A DNA stretch of 64,000 nucleotides from Nocardia cyriacigeorgica (GCF_029868385.1 NZ_JARWNX010000029.1:62001-126000), one strand, 5' to 3'; counted from the first letter of the stretch, positions 24,956 to 34,084 are shown. Made by a program: numbers and translations. Notes: generated by a model not told the origin, from the sequence alone.

Positions 24956-26248
24956 TCATTCGCCCGAGCGGTGTTCGCCCGCGATCGGCAGTCCGGTCGA
25001 GTCGGTGGATTCGCACGGGTCGGCATGCCATTCGCCGAAGGGGTCCTCCCAGTGCGCGACGCGCTCCGGCGCACGCTCGACCAGCCGCAGTTCGTCGTCG
25101 TCGACCAGCGCCCAGTGCAGGGCTCGGCGGATATCGTCGGGATCGGCGTCGTGCACCAGGATCACCAGCGAGATATCGCGATCGCCGAAGGTGTCATCCC
25201 AGCGCAGCGCGGCCATCGCCCGGCGCACCGGATCGGCCTGTTCGAGTTCGGTCGGCGTCATCGCGGCGAGCCAGCGCCCCGCGCCGCCCACCCGCAGTCC
25301 GCCGCCCGCCGATTCCAGCCACACCACATCGTCGGGCTGGGTGGCCAGCCACATCCGGCCGCGCGCGGTGACCACGCCCTCGAAGAGCACATCGAGGGCC
25401 TCGTGCAGGCGGGCGGGATGGAAGGGACGACTCGCGGCGAACTCTACCAGCGTCACGCCCTGATCGGTACCGAGCGGCGGCTGCCCGCGCAGCAGCGGTG
25501 CGTGCGCGTCGAACACTCGTCCGCGACGGGAGTCGCCCGAGATCCGCGCGAGGAGGGCTTCGATCTCGGCACCGGCGATCGGTTCGGCGTCGGTGCCCCA
25601 CCACACCGGCGCCGCGGGCACCAGGCGGGTCAGGACGGCGCCGAGACGTTCTCGATCGAGGGCGTCGATCCGATCGGTGGCGGTCACGATCAGCGCATCG
25701 GCGAAATCGACCTGGCCGACCGCGACCTGCGCGACGGTGCGATCGTCGTCGGCGGTGGCGAGCCCGCATTCGGCCAGGGTGTCGTCACCGGTGGCATCCC
25801 CCAACCAGTGGCGAGCGTCCACGCAGGTCAGCACGGCCTCGATACGGACGTCTCGGCCGGCGGGGCCGTCGACCCGCCCGACCACACCGGCGACCACGAC
25901 GCCCTCGACGGCCTGACAGACCGCCTCCGCCTCGAAGGCGGGATCCAGCGCGAGCACGATCCGGCCGACCGAATCGCGGGCGGCGAGGGTGCACAGCAGC
26001 GGAAGCAGATCGGCACGCAGCGTGCAGGACACGCACCCGTGCGCGAGTTCCAGCACCGAGGTGGTCTCCCGCGCGCCGTCGCGCACCGTCCGGCGGACGA
26101 TGCCCTCGCGCAGTTCGGCGAGATCGTGGCGGACGACAACGGTGCCGGCGGCGGTGCCGAGAGCGCGCGCCACCTGGTCGACCCCGTCGGTGGCGCGTCC
26201 CGAGGACCCGGCCACCACCACGACCGGTGTTCTGCGATCGGGAGCCAC
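24956..26248 (-). CDS. mrf: CobW-family GTPase, ribosome-hibernation-factor-recruiting Mrf type
   Basis: The 430-residue protein has the CobW/COG0523 layout: N-terminal [20 protein letters not shown], a [12 protein letters not shown] motif near residue 75 where the family usually has CxCC, and a C-terminal CobW_C domain with [20 protein letters not shown]. The P-loop is degenerate: GSSGRATDG lacks the Lys of GxxxxGK(S/T). In mycobacteria the related protein Mrf recruits the hibernation factor Mpy to ribosomes containing C-minus proteins under zinc starvation. Here it is the first gene of an operon with two such proteins, and a Zur-like box lies 14 bp upstream of GTG 26248. GTP hydrolysis is therefore doubtful; a binding role is likelier. 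Confidence 0.85.
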   Translation of the reverse strand: MAPDRRTPVVVVAGSSGRATDGVDQVARALGTAAGTVVVRHDLAELREGIVRRTVRDGARETTSVLELAHGCVSCTLRADLLPLLCTLAARDSVGRIVLALDPAFEAEAVCQAVEGVVVAGVVGRVDGPAGRDVRIEAVLTCVDARHWLGDATGDDTLAECGLATADDDRTVAQVAVGQVDFADALIVTATDRIDALDRERLGAVLTRLVPAAPVWWGTDAEPIAGAEIEALLARISGDSRRGRVFDAHAPLLRGQPPLGTDQGVTLVEFAASRPFHPARLHEALDVLFEGVVTARGRMWLATQPDDVVWLESAGGGLRVGGAGRWLAAMTPTELEQADPVRRAMAALRWDDTFGDRDISLVILVHDADPDDIRRALHWALVDDDELRLVERAPERVAHWEDPFGEWHADPCESTDSTGLPIAGEHRSGE

Positions 26249-26261
26249 AGCAACCCCTTTC

Positions 26262-26280
26262 GGTAACGGTTTTCATTAAC
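26262..26280. promoter_or_regulatory. Putative Zur box before mrf
   Basis: GGTAACGGTTTTCATTAAC reads on the minus strand as an imperfect TGAAAAC-x-GTTA dyad, close to the actinobacterial Zur consensus built on GAAAATGATAATCATTTTC. It lies 14 bp upstream of the mrf start, where a zinc-loaded repressor would block transcription. The regulator itself is not in the window. Confidence 0.55.
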
Positions 26281-26315
26281 AGCTGGCCACACGGTACAGT
26301 GCCGAACAGCCGTTG

Positions 26316-26336
26316 TCGAAAATGATTGTCATCACC
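26316..26336. promoter_or_regulatory. Putative Zur box before rpmB
   Basis: GAAAATGATTGTCATCACC (from 26318) matches the Zur consensus half-site GAAAATGAT very well, followed by a partial TCAT second half. It is 19 bp before the rpmB ATG and about 40 bp from the box serving mrf, so one zinc signal could control both divergent operons. Confidence 0.7.
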
Positions 26337-26354
26337 TATTGGAGGGAGCCCGCC

Positions 26355-26591
26355 ATGTCGGCCCATTGCCAGGTCACCGGCCGCCGGCCCGGTTTCGGCA
26401 AATCCGTCTCGCATTCGCATAAGCGGACCAACCGGCGCTGGAACCCGAACATCCAGCGCAAGACCTACTACCTGCCCAGTGAAGACCGCCGCATCACGCT
26501 CACCGTGTCGACCAAGGGCATCAAGACCATCGACCGCGACGGGATCGAGGCCGTGGTGGCCCGGATCCGCGCCCGCGGCGACAAGATCTGA
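26355..26591 (+). CDS. rpmB: Ribosomal protein L28, zinc-independent paralogue
   Basis: The 78-residue protein starts [20 protein letters not shown], continues with [14 protein letters not shown] and ends [12 protein letters not shown], a full L28. Only one cysteine is present, so the zinc ribbon of the C-plus form is absent. A GGAGGGAGCC stretch before ATG 26355 gives a strong ribosome-binding site. It is the first gene of rpmB-rpmG-rpsN-rpsR and lies directly behind a Zur-like box. Confidence 0.95.
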   Translation: MSAHCQVTGRRPGFGKSVSHSHKRTNRRWNPNIQRKTYYLPSEDRRITLTVSTKGIKTIDRDGIEAVVARIRARGDKI

Positions 26592-26604
26592 GCGGAGCAT
26601 CACG

Positions 26605-26775
26605 ATGGCATCGAAATCGACCGATATCCGGCCGGTGATCAAGCTGAAGTCCACCGCGGGCACCGGCTATACCTACGTCACCCGCAAGAACCGGCGCAAT
26701 GACCCCGACCGCATGGTGCTGCGCAAATACGATCCCGTCGTGCGCAGGCACGTGGACTTCCGAGAGGAACGCTGA
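26605..26775 (+). CDS. rpmG: Ribosomal protein L33, zinc-independent paralogue
   Basis: The 56-residue protein [20 protein letters not shown] is L33, with [16 protein letters not shown] and a [14 protein letters not shown] end. It contains no cysteine, so it is the zinc-free version. ATG 26605 follows CGGAGCATC. Its TGA overlaps the ATG of rpsN by one base, showing coupled translation within the zinc-starvation operon. Confidence 0.95.
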   Translation: MASKSTDIRPVIKLKSTAGTGYTYVTRKNRRNDPDRMVLRKYDPVVRRHVDFREER

Positions 26776-27080
26776 TGGCAAAGAAGTCCAAGATCGCGCG
26801 CAACGAACAGCGCAAGGTGATCGTCGACCGCTACGCCGAGCGCCGTGCCGAGCTCAAGGAGCTGATCCGCAAGCCGACCACGCCCGAGGCCGACCGGGTC
26901 GCGGCACAGTCGGCGCTACAGCGCCTGCCCCGCGACGCCAGTCCGGTACGATTGCGCAATCGGGACGCCGCAGACGGACGACCGCGCGGCCATCTCCGGA
27001 AGTTCGGGCTCTCTCGGGTACGCGTACGCGAGCTGGCCCATCGGGGAGAGTTGCCCGGTGTGCACAAATCGAGCTGGTAG
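26775..27080 (+). CDS. rpsN: Ribosomal protein S14, zinc-independent paralogue
   Basis: The 101-residue protein starts [20 protein letters not shown] and ends with the conserved [20 protein letters not shown] block. At 101 residues it is the long, cysteine-free S14, in contrast with the 61-residue zinc-binding form used with ample zinc. The loop [20 protein letters not shown] replaces the zinc ribbon. ATG at 26775 overlaps the rpmG stop by one base. Part of the rpmB-rpmG-rpsN-rpsR operon. Confidence 0.96.
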   Translation: MAKKSKIARNEQRKVIVDRYAERRAELKELIRKPTTPEADRVAAQSALQRLPRDASPVRLRNRDAADGRPRGHLRKFGLSRVRVRELAHRGELPGVHKSSW

Positions 27081-27113
27081 AACCACTCATCGCGTGAGTT
27101 AGGAACCCGACAC

Positions 27114-27368
27114 ATGGCAGTCAAGCGAGCACCGTCGAAGAAGGCCCGCGCCGAGCAGGCCCGCAAACCCAAGAAGAACCCGCTGATCGCCGCCGGTATC
27201 GAAACCGTCGACTACAAGGACGTCAACCTGCTGCGGACGTTCATCTCCGATCGCGGCAAGATCCGCAGCCGCCGCGTCACCGGCCTCACCCCGCAGCAGC
27301 AGCGTCAGGTGGCGGTGGCGGTCAAGAACGCCAGGGAGATGGCACTGCTCCCGTTCACCAGCCGCTGA
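27114..27368 (+). CDS. rpsR: Ribosomal protein S18, zinc-independent paralogue
   Basis: The 84-residue protein [20 protein letters not shown] has the S18 core [20 protein letters not shown] and [22 protein letters not shown]. It lacks cysteines, matching the C-minus paralogue. It lies 33 bp after rpsN, with AGGAACCC before ATG 27114, and closes the zinc-starvation operon. A strong terminator follows at 27436-27463. Confidence 0.96.
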   Translation: MAVKRAPSKKARAEQARKPKKNPLIAAGIETVDYKDVNLLRTFISDRGKIRSRRVTGLTPQQQRQVAVAVKNAREMALLPFTSR

Positions 27369-27435
27369 TCCGCGCCGCCGCGTCCACCAGCTCGCGGCAC
27401 CGCGACACCACCGGCACCGACGCTCCGCAACGACC

Positions 27436-27463
27436 AAGGCCCCCGATACGCATCGGGGGCCTT
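27436..27463. terminator. Bidirectional intrinsic terminator between rpsR and the LysM gene
   Basis: AAGGCCCCCGAT pairs perfectly with ATCGGGGGCCTT around an ACGC loop, with TT(G)T after it on the plus strand. It lies between convergent genes, 68 bp past rpsR and 31 bp past the LysM gene's stop, and should serve both. Confidence 0.9.
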
Positions 27464-27493
27464 GTCATATCTCGGGCGAACGCCGTGCTCGAT

Positions 27494-28042
27494 CTACGGG
27501 ATGGTGAGCACCTGGCCGACGCCGATCGCGTCCGGGTTGTCGATACCGCTGGCGGCGGCGATCTCATGGAAACGGTTGCCGTCACCGTAGAAGCGCTCGG
27601 CCACGGCCCACAGGGTGTCACCGGGCTCGACGGTGTGGGTACGCGGCGCCGGAGGCGGCGGCACCTCCTCGGCGGCGGGCGCGGCCGCCGCTTCCTCGAC
27701 GACGATCGGAGTATCGGTATTGGTGCGGGTCGACCACAGGCCGACACCATCGGTGCCGTAGACCACGAAATTGCGGTCGGCCTGCAAGGTCACCCGGTCG
27801 ACCGACTTGCCGTGCGTCTTGGTGGACCACACGCCCGTATCGCCCTTGTACAGTACGAAGTTGCCGTCCTCCTGCAAGACGGCGCGATCGACGCCCTGGC
27901 CGTGAGTGCCACTGGACCACACCACATTTCCCGGCTCGGACAGCACGAGATTGCCGTCTTCCTGGAGGGTGAGGGAATACGCACCGTTCTCCAGCGCCTG
28001 GCCGAGATCGAGTCCTTCGCCAACGCGCAACGTGTCGCCCAC
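27494..28042 (-). CDS. Bulb-type lectin plus LysM-domain protein
   Basis: The 182-residue protein has three B-lectin repeats with the mannose-binding signature Q-x-D-x-N-x-V-x-Y: QEDGNLVLS (about residue 27), QEDGNFVLY (57) and QADRNFVVY (88). The linker is Ala/Pro-rich (PAAEEVPPPPAP), and a C-terminal LysM domain HTVEPGDTLWAVAERFYGDG lies near residues 134-182. LysM binds peptidoglycan, and the lectin part likely binds mannose-containing glycans such as lipoarabinomannan. GTG at 28042 is preferred because GAAAGGAAAATC precedes it. No signal peptide is visible from that start. Longer in-frame starts up to 28342 exist but read as Arg/Pro-rich. Export is therefore uncertain. Confidence 0.85.
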   Translation of the reverse strand: MGDTLRVGEGLDLGQALENGAYSLTLQEDGNLVLSEPGNVVWSSGTHGQGVDRAVLQEDGNFVLYKGDTGVWSTKTHGKSVDRVTLQADRNFVVYGTDGVGLWSTRTNTDTPIVVEEAAAAPAAEEVPPPPAPRTHTVEPGDTLWAVAERFYGDGNRFHEIAAASGIDNPDAIGVGQVLTIP

Positions 28043-28388
28043 GATTTTCCTTTCGAGATCAACTGGCAGAGCATCCGACAACGCCCGAGCCGGTGCGCAC
28101 CGAAAGCGGCGACGCGGCGTCACCACAGCGGCGCCCGGCTCGGGCAGATCCAACGACGATGCGGCCGAAAACCCATGGCGCGCATCGCAGCAGAATCTAC
28201 CGCCGGGCGGCCGATCCCGGAGAGGTTTACGCGCCGGGTTCGCGGAAAGTTCACTGTGGGGTTTCCCTCGGCATCGAATCGGCGGCTGACCGGCGCGTCG
28301 TTTTGGCGTGTCATGGTTGCGGCGACTATCACGCACGCGCACGCGTAGACCGTTCCGGTGGCGCGGCGAACTGGGTTAAGGTGTGCCC
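28043..28388. other. Divergent intergenic region, LysM gene / lipoprotein gene
   Basis: About 345 bases lie between two divergent starts and must hold both promoters. The minus strand is open in the LysM frame for most of it but shows no domain. Nothing else is recognised. Confidence 0.3.
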
Positions 28389-28844
28389 ATGTCCCTGCGC
28401 CGTGGCTGTGCCACTCTGCTCGCCCTGATCGTCACCGGGCTCTCGATCGTGGCCTGCGGCGGCTCCGATGACGATGCCGCGCAAGACGTTACGAGTACGG
28501 TGAGCGACACCGCACCGAGCACACCGGCCGAGAACCCGGCCGCCGCCACCGGCGAGCCGTTCACCGCCGACCCCACCATCGTCGGCGCCCACCCGATACC
28601 GTTCAGCTCGTGGACCGCCCTGCCCGACAATCGGATCGCGGTGAGCTTCGAAACCGGTTCGCCGGAATGTTACGGAGTGGATGCCACGGTCACCGAGACC
28701 GATTCGGCCATCACCATCGAATTGCGTTCGGGCACACGGGCGGACTCGGTGGGCAAGATGTGCATCATGATCGCGGTCTTCGGCACGGTGGAACTGCCAT
28801 TGGAGGCCCCGGTCGGCGAGCGAGAAGTGCGTAGCGCGGCATAG
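28389..28844 (+). CDS. Putative lipoprotein
   Basis: The 151-residue protein begins MSLRRGCATLLALIVTGLSI followed by a VACGG lipobox, with the lipidated Cys at about residue 23. It should be exported, lipidated and anchored to the membrane. A Thr/Ser/Pro-rich linker (about 30-60) precedes a small beta-rich domain with two cysteines (ECYGV and KMCIM), which may form a disulfide. No family is recognised beyond lipoprotein. ATG 28389 or the GTG two codons upstream are both possible starts. Confidence 0.8.
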   Translation: MSLRRGCATLLALIVTGLSIVACGGSDDDAAQDVTSTVSDTAPSTPAENPAAATGEPFTADPTIVGAHPIPFSSWTALPDNRIAVSFETGSPECYGVDATVTETDSAITIELRSGTRADSVGKMCIMIAVFGTVELPLEAPVGEREVRSAA

Positions 28845-29102
28845 GGATCGAACTACGCAGCGCCACATAGGGATACGGGTGCGCGTTCAGGTACGGCCAT
28901 CCGCCCGGCGCATCAGGGGCGTCCATCCGATATCGCGGCAGTCGTTCAACTCCCGAAAGCGACGTTTACTCTGGCGGTGCCGCACCGGACCGGTGCGCAA
29001 CACTTGTGGAAAGGCGAGAACGGAAGCGTTCCGCCCCAGAAGAGACCGACGCCGCGCCGGGCAGCTGCCCGGCGCGGCGTGCGTGAGTCGATCCGCCGAC
29101 GC
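28845..29102. other. Intergenic region between lipoprotein and purH
   Basis: The 258 bases between convergent genes contain the purH terminator palindrome near the right end. No gene is seen. Confidence 0.35.
29049..29080 (-). terminator. Perfect palindrome terminator after purH
   Basis: ACGCCGCGCCGGGCAG and its exact complement form a 32-bp perfect palindrome starting 22 bp past the purH stop. It should end the perM-purN-purH transcript and may also stop plus-strand read-through. Confidence 0.85.
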
Positions 29103-30665
29103 TCAGTGTGCGAAGTGCCGCGAACCCGTCAGGTAGACGGTGACCCCCGCCGAGCGAGCGACATCGATGGTTTCCTGGTCGCGGACCGATCCCCCCGGGT
29201 GGACGATCGCCCGAACACCTGCCTGGATGAGCGCCTCCGGGCCGTCCGGGAACGGGAAGAAGGCATCCGAGGCGGCGACCGAACCCTTGGCACGGTCCCC
29301 AGCGCGCTGCACCGCGAGCGCGACCGCGTCGACCCGGTTGACCTGCCCCATGCCGACGCCGACCGATGCACCGTCGTGCGCGAGCAGGATGGCGTTCGAC
29401 TTCACCGCACGGCACGCGCGCCACGCGAAGGCGAGATCGGCCAGAGTCTGCGCATCCGCCGGGTCACCGGCGGCCAAGGTCCAATTGGCCGGATCATCGC
29501 CGTCGGCGTCGAGGATGTCGCGCTGCTGCAACAGCGCTCCACCGCTGATCGGACGCAGCTCGACACCGGCCCGACGCGGCTCCTCGGCAACCAGGATGCG
29601 CACATTCTTCTTGCGCTGCAACACCTCTACCGCACCGTCGGCATACGCCGGTGCGACGATCACCTCGGTGAAGATCTCCGCGACCTGCTGGGCCATCTCC
29701 ACGGTGACCTCACGGTTGGCCGCGATCACGCCGCCATAGGCGCTCACCGGATCGCACGCATGCGCCTTGCGATGCGCCTCGGCGATATCGGCGCCGAGCG
29801 CGATGCCGCACGGGTTGGCGTGCTTGATGATCGCCACCGCGGGCTCGGTATGGTCGTAAGCCGCCCGCCACGCGGCATCGGCGTCGACGTAGTTGTTGTA
29901 CGACATCTCCTTGCCGTGCAACTGCCGCGCCTGCGCCAGACCCGGAGCGCCGGCGTTGGCGGTGTAGAGCGCGGCCTCCTGATGCGGGTTCTCCCCGTAA
30001 CGCAGTACCGCCGCACGCTCCCAGCTGCCGCCGACCCAGGACGGGAACCGGTCGGCGTCGGGTGCCAGCACACTGCTCATCCAGCTCGCCACCGCAACGT
30101 CATAGTTCGCGGTGTGCTGGAAGGCCTTCGCCGCCAGCGCGGTCCGCTCCGCGAGAGTGAAGCCACCGGCTCGCACCGCGGTCAGGACCTGCTCGTAATC
30201 GCCGCTGTCGACTACCACACCGACCGACGGATGGTTCTTGGCCGCGGCGCGCACCATGGACGGTCCGCCGATATCGATCTGCTCGACACATTCGTCGGGT
30301 GCCGCGCCACTGGCCACGGTCTCGGTGAACGGGTACAGGTTCACCACCACCAGCTGGAAGGCCTCGACACCGAGTTCGACCAGCTGATCGACGTGCTCGC
30401 TCTTGCGGGTGTCGGCGAGGATGCCCGCGTGCACCCGCGGATGCAGGGTCTTGACCCGGCCGTCCAACGTCTCCGGGAAGCCGGTCAGATCCTCGACCTT
30501 GGTCACCGGAACACCGGCATCAGCGATGCGGGCCGCGGTCGACCCGGTCGACACCAGCTCGACTCCGGCCTCGTGCAGGCCGGTCGCGAGCTCGATGAGC
30601 CCGGTCTTGTCGTAGACGCTCACCAGCGCCCGGCTGATCGGCTTGCGGTCGCTGGATTCACTCAC
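29103..30665 (-). CDS. purH: Bifunctional AICAR transformylase/IMP cyclohydrolase PurH
   Basis: PurH carries out the last two steps of IMP synthesis using 10-formyltetrahydrofolate. The 520-residue protein has the N-terminal IMP cyclohydrolase (MGS-like) domain, [20 protein letters not shown] and [17 protein letters not shown], then [19 protein letters not shown]. The C-terminal transformylase part has [41 protein letters not shown] and [13 protein letters not shown] at 30665 overlaps the purN stop (GTGA), so the two are coupled. Length and motifs are normal. Confidence 0.97.
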   Translation of the reverse strand: MSESSDRKPISRALVSVYDKTGLIELATGLHEAGVELVSTGSTAARIADAGVPVTKVEDLTGFPETLDGRVKTLHPRVHAGILADTRKSEHVDQLVELGVEAFQLVVVNLYPFTETVASGAAPDECVEQIDIGGPSMVRAAAKNHPSVGVVVDSGDYEQVLTAVRAGGFTLAERTALAAKAFQHTANYDVAVASWMSSVLAPDADRFPSWVGGSWERAAVLRYGENPHQEAALYTANAGAPGLAQARQLHGKEMSYNNYVDADAAWRAAYDHTEPAVAIIKHANPCGIALGADIAEAHRKAHACDPVSAYGGVIAANREVTVEMAQQVAEIFTEVIVAPAYADGAVEVLQRKKNVRILVAEEPRRAGVELRPISGGALLQQRDILDADGDDPANWTLAAGDPADAQTLADLAFAWRACRAVKSNAILLAHDGASVGVGMGQVNRVDAVALAVQRAGDRAKGSVAASDAFFPFPDGPEALIQAGVRAIVHPGGSVRDQETIDVARSAGVTVYLTGSRHFAH

Positions 30666-31357
30666 CGGGAAACTCGCTCATCTGGAATTACTGCCTTTCG
30701 TCCGTCGGAGACAATGCCTCGGGTGGCGACGGCGGCGACAACCTCCGCCAGCAACCGTCGCTCGACAACCTTGATGCGCTCGTGCAGGGTGGCCTCGTCG
30801 TCATCGGGCAGCACCTGCACCGCTTCCTGCGCGAGAATCGGGCCGGTATCAATGCCCTCGTCCACCAGATGCACCGTGGACCCGGTGACTCGCACGCCAT
30901 AGGCGAGCGCATCGCGGACACCGTGCGCGCCGGGGAATGCGGGCAGCAGCGCGGGATGGGTATTGATGATGCGGCCGCCGAAGCGTTTCAGGAACTGCGG
31001 GCCGAGCAGCTTCATGAAACCCGCCGAAACCACCAGATCGGGTTCGTACGCCGCGACCGCGTCGGTGAGCGCGGTATCCCAGGCGGCGCGATCGGGATGG
31101 TCGGCGAGCGCGATCCGGAAGTGCGGAATACCCGCGGCGGCGGCGTGGTCGGTGGCGGCGCACGTCCGGTCGACGCCGACGGCGCGGATCCGCGCCGGAT
31201 AGCCGGGAGCCTCGGTGGCCTCGATGAGCGCGCGCAACAGCGATCCGGTGCCCGAGGCGAGCACGACGACAGTGGCCGGGGCCGTTTCGGATGGGGCCGG
31301 GGAGGTCAGCGCTCTACTCCTGGAAGTCGGGTCGGACGGTGGCCGGATCGTTGCCAC
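30662..31357 (-). CDS. purN: Phosphoribosylglycinamide formyltransferase PurN
   Basis: PurN transfers a formyl group from 10-formyltetrahydrofolate to GAR in purine synthesis. The 231-residue protein has the phosphate loop [18 protein letters not shown], where the usual Asn of GSN is Leu. The catalytic region [20 protein letters not shown] and [18 protein letters not shown] supplies the Asn-His-Asp set. A Pro/Ser-rich N-terminal extension of about 25 residues precedes the fold if GTG 31357 is used; a start closer to the VVVLAS strand is possible. It lies 12 bp after perM and overlaps purH by 4 bp. Confidence 0.94.
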   Translation of the reverse strand: MATIRPPSDPTSRSRALTSPAPSETAPATVVVLASGTGSLLRALIEATEAPGYPARIRAVGVDRTCAATDHAAAAGIPHFRIALADHPDRAAWDTALTDAVAAYEPDLVVSAGFMKLLGPQFLKRFGGRIINTHPALLPAFPGAHGVRDALAYGVRVTGSTVHLVDEGIDTGPILAQEAVQVLPDDDEATLHERIKVVERRLLAEVVAAVATRGIVSDGRKAVIPDERVSR

Positions 31358-31369
31358 CCGCCGTAGAGC

Positions 31370-32866
31370 CTAACGATCGTCGGTTCGGTGACTTTCCGGC
31401 AGGTCCGCCTCGACCACCTCGGCATCGACGATCTCCTCGGGTGGATCGGTCCGCCGCTCGCTGCGGCTGTCGAGGGCGGGTTGCTCCTCGATGACTTCGG
31501 CATCCACCGCCACGGTCAGTTCCGGGCCGTCGTCATAGTCGCCGAACTCGTAGTCGTCGTCATCGTCGTCGTAGCAGTCGTCGCGGTATTCGTCATCGGC
31601 GTAGTCGTCGTATTCGTCGTAGTTCTCGTGGTGGTCGTGCTCGCCGTCGTGGCCGAATCCGGGGATGGGGCTGCCGAACGGCGTGATGAACAGACGCGCG
31701 AACACCAGACCCACATATCCCGCGATCGCCAGCCAACCGAAGGTGATGGCGGCGAAGATCAGCAGATCCGGGCCGATACGTCCGAAGGTGCCGAGTACGC
31801 CGCTGGAAACCACGCCGAGCAGCACCAGCACCACGGTCGCCAGCGCCGCACCCGCGAGCGTCGACCACGGGGCGAGGATGCGGTCGTCGGAGGTGCGCGC
31901 GGTATCGAGCCCACCGATCACGCCGATGACCGCGGGGATCAACAGCAGTACCGGCCACCAGGCAGCGGCGGGGCCGGTCGGCAACGCGGCCAGCACCGGC
32001 ACCGCGGGCACCGGGCCGCCGACCACGGAGAACACACCGACCGAGGCGTCACCGAATTCGACACCGGCACCGACCAGCACAGCGACCGCGCCGATCACCA
32101 CATTCGGCAGGTACAGCAGCGACAGCACGGTCAGGCCGATGACGCCGCCGATATCGCCCGCGCCGGAGTAGGTGTCACCGATCCGGGACCAGTGCACGAG
32201 GAAGGAGATCACCGTGACCACGGCCGCGCAGCCGAGCAGCCGCAGCACGGTATGCGCGGCGGCGTACCCGGCGGCGATCACCCAGTACGGCAGCCGGTCG
32301 GCGGCCGGGGCGGGCCAGAGCCCGACGGCGATACCGCAGCCCGCCGCCACCAGATGGAGTCCGCCCACCCAGGCGAAGGCGGTCAGCGGATTCGGCGGTT
32401 GCAGGGCGAGCACACCGGAGGCGTCCTCGGCGACCGCCGAGCAGACGGCGGTGACGATCAGCGGTCCGCCCACGGCGGCGGCCACGATCCAGGCCAGATC
32501 GGCCCGGGAGGGATCGGGATCGACGGCGTGCGCGCATTCGCGCCCGGATGCCCACATCATCAGCAGGCTCGGCAGCAGTGGCAGCACACCGAGTGTGGTG
32601 GCGCCGATGACGAGCGGGACCTGGTGCACAGCGAGCCAGCCGCCCGCGATGGCGCCGGAGATACCGGACAGACCGCTACTGGAGGCCAGCAGCATGGCGA
32701 TGACGATCGCCGCGAGACCGAAGGCGGCGGGCCGGGCGGCGACGAGCAGCAGCACCCTGGCGCGTTCGGGAGTGAGCGAGAGAAACCCCGGCTCGTCGGC
32801 CGGTGGTTCCGGCTCGGAGCGGACCGGTGCGGTCCGTCTGACAAGCGAATTGCGGGGGGAGCTCAT
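31370..32866 (-). CDS. perM: PerM-like multi-pass membrane protein (DUF6350)
   Basis: The 498-residue protein has about eight to ten membrane helices between residues 40 and 400, for example LLMMWASGRECAHAVDPDPS following a helix and LPYWVIAAGYAAAHTVLRLL. The C-terminal cytoplasmic tail of about 100 residues is extremely acidic (DEYDDYADDEYRDDCYDDDD). Gene order perM-purN-purH is the same as in M. tuberculosis, where PerM stabilises the divisome, particularly FtsB, under low magnesium. The identification rests on topology and context, since motifs in this family are weak. ATG 32866 begins directly before the basic N-terminus. A PerM role in division would pair with SepX and Glp in this window. 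Confidence 0.82.
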   Translation of the reverse strand: MSSPRNSLVRRTAPVRSEPEPPADEPGFLSLTPERARVLLLVAARPAAFGLAAIVIAMLLASSSGLSGISGAIAGGWLAVHQVPLVIGATTLGVLPLLPSLLMMWASGRECAHAVDPDPSRADLAWIVAAAVGGPLIVTAVCSAVAEDASGVLALQPPNPLTAFAWVGGLHLVAAGCGIAVGLWPAPAADRLPYWVIAAGYAAAHTVLRLLGCAAVVTVISFLVHWSRIGDTYSGAGDIGGVIGLTVLSLLYLPNVVIGAVAVLVGAGVEFGDASVGVFSVVGGPVPAVPVLAALPTGPAAAWWPVLLLIPAVIGVIGGLDTARTSDDRILAPWSTLAGAALATVVLVLLGVVSSGVLGTFGRIGPDLLIFAAITFGWLAIAGYVGLVFARLFITPFGSPIPGFGHDGEHDHHENYDEYDDYADDEYRDDCYDDDDDDYEFGDYDDGPELTVAVDAEVIEEQPALDSRSERRTDPPEEIVDAEVVEADLPESHRTDDR

Positions 32867-32956
32867 GAAGATTCAGGTTGGCAGCTCTCCCGGCGCGAGC
32901 GGGTCAGGCGCGCCGGGCGCCGGGAGAGCACCGATGACAACCGTATGGTCGCCGGA

Positions 32957-33952
32957 TTACTTGTTGTCGTCCGAGGGACGGAACGCCCGAGTCGGGTCGG
33001 CGGCCGGATCGGCGTTCTGCTCACCGCCGAAGGGCTGGTTCTGCTGCCCCGGCTGCTGGCCCTGGCCGTAGGGCTGCTGGCCGTAGGGCTGCTGACCGCC
33101 GAACTGCTGGGTGGCACCCTCGGCAGGCGACTGCTGCTGGCCACCGGCGTACGGCGACTGCTGCTGGCCCGCACCGTAACCGGGCTGCTGACCGTAGGAC
33201 TGCTGCTGGCCGTACTGCTGCTGACCCGCCTGGCCCTGGCCGTAGGACTGCTGCTGGCCCGGCTGGCTGTAGGACGGCTGCGACGGGTACTGGCCGCCGC
33301 CGAAACCACCCTGGCCCGGCTGCTGCTGACCGAACTGCTGCTGGCCGTAGCCGCCCTGCTGCTGACCGTAACCGGCCTGCTGCTGGCCATAACCCGCCTG
33401 CTGCTGACCGTAACCGGCCTGCGGGGCCGCCGGACGCGGCTCGGGAAGCTTGATGATGCCCGCCTCGAACAGCACCACCGCGACAGCGATGGCCGCCTGG
33501 ACGAACACGAAGAACAGCAGGACCCAGACACCGAACTCGGCCTTGGTCATCTCGGGGAAGCTGAACGACTGGAACAGCACACCGATGAACGCGGTAACCG
33601 ACACCGCGGCGGCCGCTCCGGTCCAATTCTGCTTGGGCAGCAGCGACAGACCGGCGAGCACACCGCCGAGCAGCGCCAGCGCGAGCAGACCGGTCACACC
33701 GGAGACGAAGGCGTTCTGCGATTCGGCATCACTGCCGAGACCTTCGATATCCGGGCCCATGAAGGGCAGGAAGCCGAGCAGGAAGCTGATCACACCCAGC
33801 GCAGCCACGCCGATCGTCAGAAAGAACGGCAGCCCCTTGGCGTCGGCACCGGATTCGGTGCCTGCGCCGACCGGCGACTGGCCGGGGTTGGCGGATGCGG
33901 AGGGCGTCGGCGCGGGTGCGTTGTACCCGGAGCCCCCGGTCGGGTATGACAT
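32957..33952 (-). CDS. DUF5336 membrane protein, 34-kDa antigen family, with Gln/Tyr/Gly-rich tail
   Basis: The 331-residue protein begins MSYPTGGSGYNAPAPTPSAS and has four membrane helices near residues 42-64, 82-104, 112-130 and 140-163, the conserved DUF5336 core. Residues 175-331 are a low-complexity tail rich in Gly, Tyr and Gln, with tandem AGYGQQQ heptapeptides at about 179-206. Its location between sucD and perM matches the 34-kDa antigenic protein homologue of M. tuberculosis. AGGAGACGAC just before ATG 33952 is a clear ribosome-binding site. Function is not established; proximity to perM suggests a role in envelope growth or division. Confidence 0.88.
   Translation of the reverse strand: MSYPTGGSGYNAPAPTPSASANPGQSPVGAGTESGADAKGLPFFLTIGVAALGVISFLLGFLPFMGPDIEGLGSDAESQNAFVSGVTGLLALALLGGVLAGLSLLPKQNWTGAAAAVSVTAFIGVLFQSFSFPEMTKAEFGVWVLLFFVFVQAAIAVAVVLFEAGIIKLPEPRPAAPQAGYGQQQAGYGQQQAGYGQQQGGYGQQQFGQQQPGQGGFGGGQYPSQPSYSQPGQQQSYGQGQAGQQQYGQQQSYGQQPGYGAGQQQSPYAGGQQQSPAEGATQQFGGQQPYGQQPYGQGQQPGQQNQPFGGEQNADPAADPTRAFRPSDDNK
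33335..33418. repeat. Four tandem 21-bp repeats coding for AGYGQQQ-type heptapeptides
   Basis: Units at 33335-33355, 33356-33376, 33377-33397 and 33398-33418 share the pattern ctgctgctg-nccntan-ccngc on the plus strand. They encode (A/G)GYGQQQ in the DUF5336 tail. In-frame 21-bp units can expand or shrink without breaking the protein. Confidence 0.85.
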
Positions 33953-34084
33953 GTCGTCGTCTCCTAGGTCGAGTCATACATGTGTGTTCACGACTGATTC
34001 CCTCCTGACGCTACTGCACTCGGGCGCGGAGGTCATCACCGAGCGAGTCACCTGTGGAGAGAAGCGGTACCTGTGGATTACGAC

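Noticed and set aside
28977..30902. A 641-residue plus-strand frame
   Set aside because: Antisense to purH and purN, which are intact with full motifs; no protein family is visible in this frame.
31388..33949. An 853-residue open frame on the plus strand
   Set aside because: It lies antisense to perM and the DUF5336 gene and reads as Asp/Gly/His/Leu-rich noise caused by high GC. Both minus-strand genes have clear domains and starts.
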